A stretch of DNA of 64,000 bases from Paenibacillus athensensis (GTDB taxonomy: Bacteria > Bacillota > Bacilli > Paenibacillales > NBRC-103111), in the NCBI RefSeq assembly GCF_004514475.2, contig NZ_MYFO02000007.1:62001-126000 (forward strand). Direction: 5' to 3'. The position numbers and the translations under genes are program-made. This document shows positions 61,475 to 64,000 of the stretch, one piece after another; the stretch's first letter is position 1; each line of letters begins with the position of its first letter. The notes beneath the pieces were generated by a model. The model was given only the letters and a program-made list of their open reading frames with translations, was not told the DNA's origin and made no database searches.

Positions 61475-63877
61475 TTACATATAGATCGGAGGGCGTTGAT
61501 CGCCCAGCTCGGCGCGTTTTTCCAGGAAACGATAGAACGCAGTCGCCGCTTGGGCGCGCGTCACTTCCTGCTTGCCGTTGAAGCGGCCGTCCGTGAGCGA
61601 CATGATTCCCAAGCCGGTCACAATCGCCACTTCACCCAAGCTGCCCAGCTCGGAGGCGTCGGCAAAACGGTCGTTGAAGATCGCCGGATAGCCAGCCAGC
61701 TCTTTATAGCCAAGCGCTTTGACGATCAGCGAAGCGACTTCCTCGCGCGTCATGTGCGCCTGCGGGTTGAACGCTTTTCCCGGGTCAAGCAGACCGCGGT
61801 CTACGGCGTTCTCGACGTAGGCAAAATAAGGCGATCCCGCCTTCACATCGGCAAAGGAAGCGGCGCGGTCCGACGAATACTGGATGCCGGTACGGCCTCC
61901 GTTGATCGCGATCACGAGCATCTTGATCAGCTCGCCCTTCGTAATCGCCGCGTTCGGGCTAACCTTGCCGTCGACAACGTCCAGCGCGCGGTAGTCGAGC
62001 ATGAGCTGCAGCTCACTTTGCGCCCAGTGGCCTTCAATATCCGTTGCTTGCGGCTTTTCCAGCGTGATCGGCTCCCCATTGGCTGCATCGCGCCATTCGC
62101 CGGTCTCGGCGTCGAGGAAAAACGAGTCGTGGACATATTTTGGCACCAGCGAATACACCAGCTTTGCTTCGTGCCCGCCGTCGCCGCTGCCGCCCGGAGG
62201 AAGCTCGCCGGACGCAATCATCAGGTTGAGCTTCTGCTCGGCAATGCCGCCCTTCACCATCGGACGGTTGAAGGAATCGGCTACGATATAGCCCAGCTCG
62301 ATATCATACTGGGAGAACAACAGCTCTTTCGCTTCTTCAATCGGCAGCAGCTTTGGCTTCTGCGCCGGATATTCACGGCCGCTCAGCCCGTTGGAGTAGC
62401 TGACCAGCTCGCCGGTTTCGCGGTCGATCGCCACATTCACGGACTCGTAGCCGGCCAGAACGCCGTCAATCACCCGCTGGAAGGTAAAGCTCCAGTTGCG
62501 CGTTTGCTTGAGCGTCTCGGTATCCAGCTCCTGCTGCATCGGCGCTTCCAGCACCAGCTGATCGGCGTAATACGGCGCGAACTTTTTCACGGCATCCATC
62601 GCTTTTTGCTCGGCGCTTTCCAGCGATACGTTGGCCACGACCGGATGGTCGGCGTCGGACCAATATCCCTTGAAGTTCGTGTATCCGGTCACCTCGCCCG
62701 TACCGGCGTTAACGCTGGCCATCACACTGTCGACGGCAATTCGCTTCGATTGCTTGTCGTTGCTGTCCTCCGGCTCGGTCCAGCTGAAATTCCACACCAT
62801 CTCGGTTGCGTCAGAGTAACCGCTCGGATATTCGCTGTAGGAGGCGTTCGTCAGCTTGTAGCCCGCAGGAATCGGGAAAGCCGCCGTCACCTTGGCGAGC
62901 GCTTCTTCCTTGCTCAGCTTTTTGCCGTCGGTCGGCTTCTCGCCCAGCGGTTTGTCGCTCAGCGGCTTGTCGTAGCCCGCTGCAGCCACACCTGCGGATT
63001 GCCCCCACAGCTCGCCGCTTACCGCCTTCAGCGCCAGCGTATCCATCGTGTAGGCTACATACAGCTTGCTCGGATCTTTGGCATCGTAAGGAGTCTGGTA
63101 GACCGGCACAACCCGCGCCTTTTCGCGGAACAGCGCCGCTGTCTTGTCCAGACCGAGCAAGTCGCCGGCCGACTCGAACTTGACTTCATCGTCCCAGTGG
63201 AACGAATATCCGGTCACATCGCCGCTACCGTTCACCGTCACGGTCACGCCGTCGCTGGCAAACGGCACGCCGTTCTCCACGCGGTCGAAGCGCACGTCAT
63301 ACTGCTGATAGCTGTTCAGCGGAGTCAGCGTCTGCTCCTCTTGGCGCACATTGTAGCGAACGTGATCCTTTTGCTGCGGATTGATGCGGGCGATCCACGT
63401 ATCGGCAATCGCTTTGGCATCTTTATAGCTGATCTTTGGCGGGTACGTCGGCTTTTGCGCCGGATCATTGTTGTTATAGCGGTAGTCAAGCAATCTTCCG
63501 TTCATCGCGTCAATCGAAACGTAAATATCGCCCAGATACTGATCGTCGATCTGCCGGACGTAGCTGAAATTCCAGATGGCGGGAACCCTGCCGGTCGCAT
63601 CCGGGTAATCGTTCAGGTTGGCGGATTGCAGCTTGAAATCGGCGGGAATCGTTATGTACGTTTGAATGAGCTCCAAGGCTTTCTCCTTGCCGATATTCAC
63701 TTTGGTTTGCGTGCCATTGGCGGCTGCGGGCATCGAGGCGGCTGTGCCTGCGGCGGCCGTAGCCGAGACAGCAACGGGAGCTGCAGCGGGGGCAGCCCAC
63801 GCTTGCGGGGCGATAGATAACAACAGGGCCGAAGCCACGGCGGCCGTACCGGCTTGTTTAAGTAATTTCAAATTCAT
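61475..63877 (-). CDS. Secreted YcdB/YcdC-repeat protein with SLH domains
   Basis: This 800-residue secreted protein has a signal peptide (about 1-29) and two tandem YcdB/PepSY-like repeats (about 60-500; each ends with a G-x(2)-Y-NN/F strand pair). Three C-terminal SLH-type segments (about 600-790) contain DIEGHWAQSELQLML, HMTREEVASLIVK and EVTRAQAATAFYRFL. It would be anchored to wall polymers and may modulate proteolysis or signalling at the surface, as proposed for PepSY-type domains. AAGGAGG precedes the ATG. Confidence 0.83.
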   Translation of the reverse strand: MNLKLLKQAGTAAVASALLLSIAPQAWAAPAAAPVAVSATAAAGTAASMPAAANGTQTKVNIGKEKALELIQTYITIPADFKLQSANLNDYPDATGRVPAIWNFSYVRQIDDQYLGDIYVSIDAMNGRLLDYRYNNNDPAQKPTYPPKISYKDAKAIADTWIARINPQQKDHVRYNVRQEEQTLTPLNSYQQYDVRFDRVENGVPFASDGVTVTVNGSGDVTGYSFHWDDEVKFESAGDLLGLDKTAALFREKARVVPVYQTPYDAKDPSKLYVAYTMDTLALKAVSGELWGQSAGVAAAGYDKPLSDKPLGEKPTDGKKLSKEEALAKVTAAFPIPAGYKLTNASYSEYPSGYSDATEMVWNFSWTEPEDSNDKQSKRIAVDSVMASVNAGTGEVTGYTNFKGYWSDADHPVVANVSLESAEQKAMDAVKKFAPYYADQLVLEAPMQQELDTETLKQTRNWSFTFQRVIDGVLAGYESVNVAIDRETGELVSYSNGLSGREYPAQKPKLLPIEEAKELLFSQYDIELGYIVADSFNRPMVKGGIAEQKLNLMIASGELPPGGSGDGGHEAKLVYSLVPKYVHDSFFLDAETGEWRDAANGEPITLEKPQATDIEGHWAQSELQLMLDYRALDVVDGKVSPNAAITKGELIKMLVIAINGGRTGIQYSSDRAASFADVKAGSPYFAYVENAVDRGLLDPGKAFNPQAHMTREEVASLIVKALGYKELAGYPAIFNDRFADASELGSLGEVAIVTGLGIMSLTDGRFNGKQEVTRAQAATAFYRFLEKRAELGDQRPPIYM

Positions 63878-63969
63878 CTTCCTCCTTCAAAAGTTCGCGG
63901 CTTGCGCCAAATCTACACCCTAGACGGCCCGCTTCCGCAAAAGGTTGCGGACTCGCCGCATGCGCGCAT

Positions 63970-64000
63970 AAAAAAATCGGAGGCCCTCAGGCCCCCGATT
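63970..64000 (-). terminator. Intrinsic terminator of an off-window gene
   Basis: On the minus strand an 11-bp near-perfect stem (AATCGG-GGGCC type, loop TGAG) is followed by T7. It must end a minus-strand gene lying beyond the right edge of the window. Confidence 0.75.

Noticed and set aside
61358-63820. 820-codon open frame antisense to the YcdB/SLH gene
   Set aside because: It is Arg/His/Leu-rich, has no family resemblance and mirrors the codon structure of the real minus-strand gene; high GC explains it.

Overview
The window looks like chromosomal DNA from a spore-former-type Firmicute of the Paenibacillaceae (Paenibacillus or a close relative). Three lines of evidence support this. Three proteins carry S-layer-homology (SLH) domains. 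Genes have strong AGGAGG-type ribosome sites, with GTG and TTG starts, and Gram-positive intrinsic terminators. Several cassettes are typical of bacilli: a SigY-like sigma operon, a NupNOPQ-like nucleoside ABC system, a YkuI-like EAL protein and IlvA. Base composition is high in GC apart from an AT-richer stretch at about 23.3-24.7 kb. I see no rRNA, tRNA, CRISPR array, prophage or complete insertion sequence.

Layout. 0-13.7 kb is mostly secreted polysaccharide degradation: an SLH-anchored GH5 enzyme, a DUF2207 membrane protein, a TetR/oxidoreductase divergent pair, a one-domain discoidin protein and a GH43 enzyme with Thr-Pro linkers and CBMs. 13.7-20.5 kb holds a GNAT, an MFS exporter and a five-gene minus-strand operon (MarR, arylsulfotransferase-like protein, SsuABC-type transporter) that suggests sulfur scavenging. 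20.8-22.1 kb is a tightly coupled two-gene cassette: an HTH protein and a His-rich DUF6516/TumE-like protein. 22.2-28.1 kb holds small metabolic genes, a MITE-like palindrome, a lipoprotein of unusual composition and a frameshifted pterin carbinolamine dehydratase. 28.1-35.2 kb encodes RecQ and a SWIM-protein/SNF2-helicase pair.

35.3-39.7 kb is signalling: an intact EAL phosphodiesterase-like protein divergent from a CHASE3 hybrid histidine kinase. 39.8-43.6 kb holds an UMF1-type MFS protein, a compact SigY-like operon and an SLH/L,D-transpeptidase-like protein. 43.7-47.3 kb has two GNAT proteins, a nitrilase-family hydrolase and a protein with a collagen-like insert. 47.3-52.5 kb is galKET with a divergent AraC regulator. 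52.6-57.6 kb is the nucleoside-type ABC operon. 57.9-59.8 kb is a GGDEF-degenerate-EAL gene behind a long structured leader with a terminator. The window closes with ilvA and a YcdB/SLH secreted protein.

The most interesting unexplained items are the structured leader of the c-di-GMP gene, the HTH/DUF6516-like cassette, the MITE-like palindromes (one inside the sulfur operon) and the arylsulfotransferase-SsuABC operon itself. All family names come from reading the sequence and recalling family motifs; no search was run.
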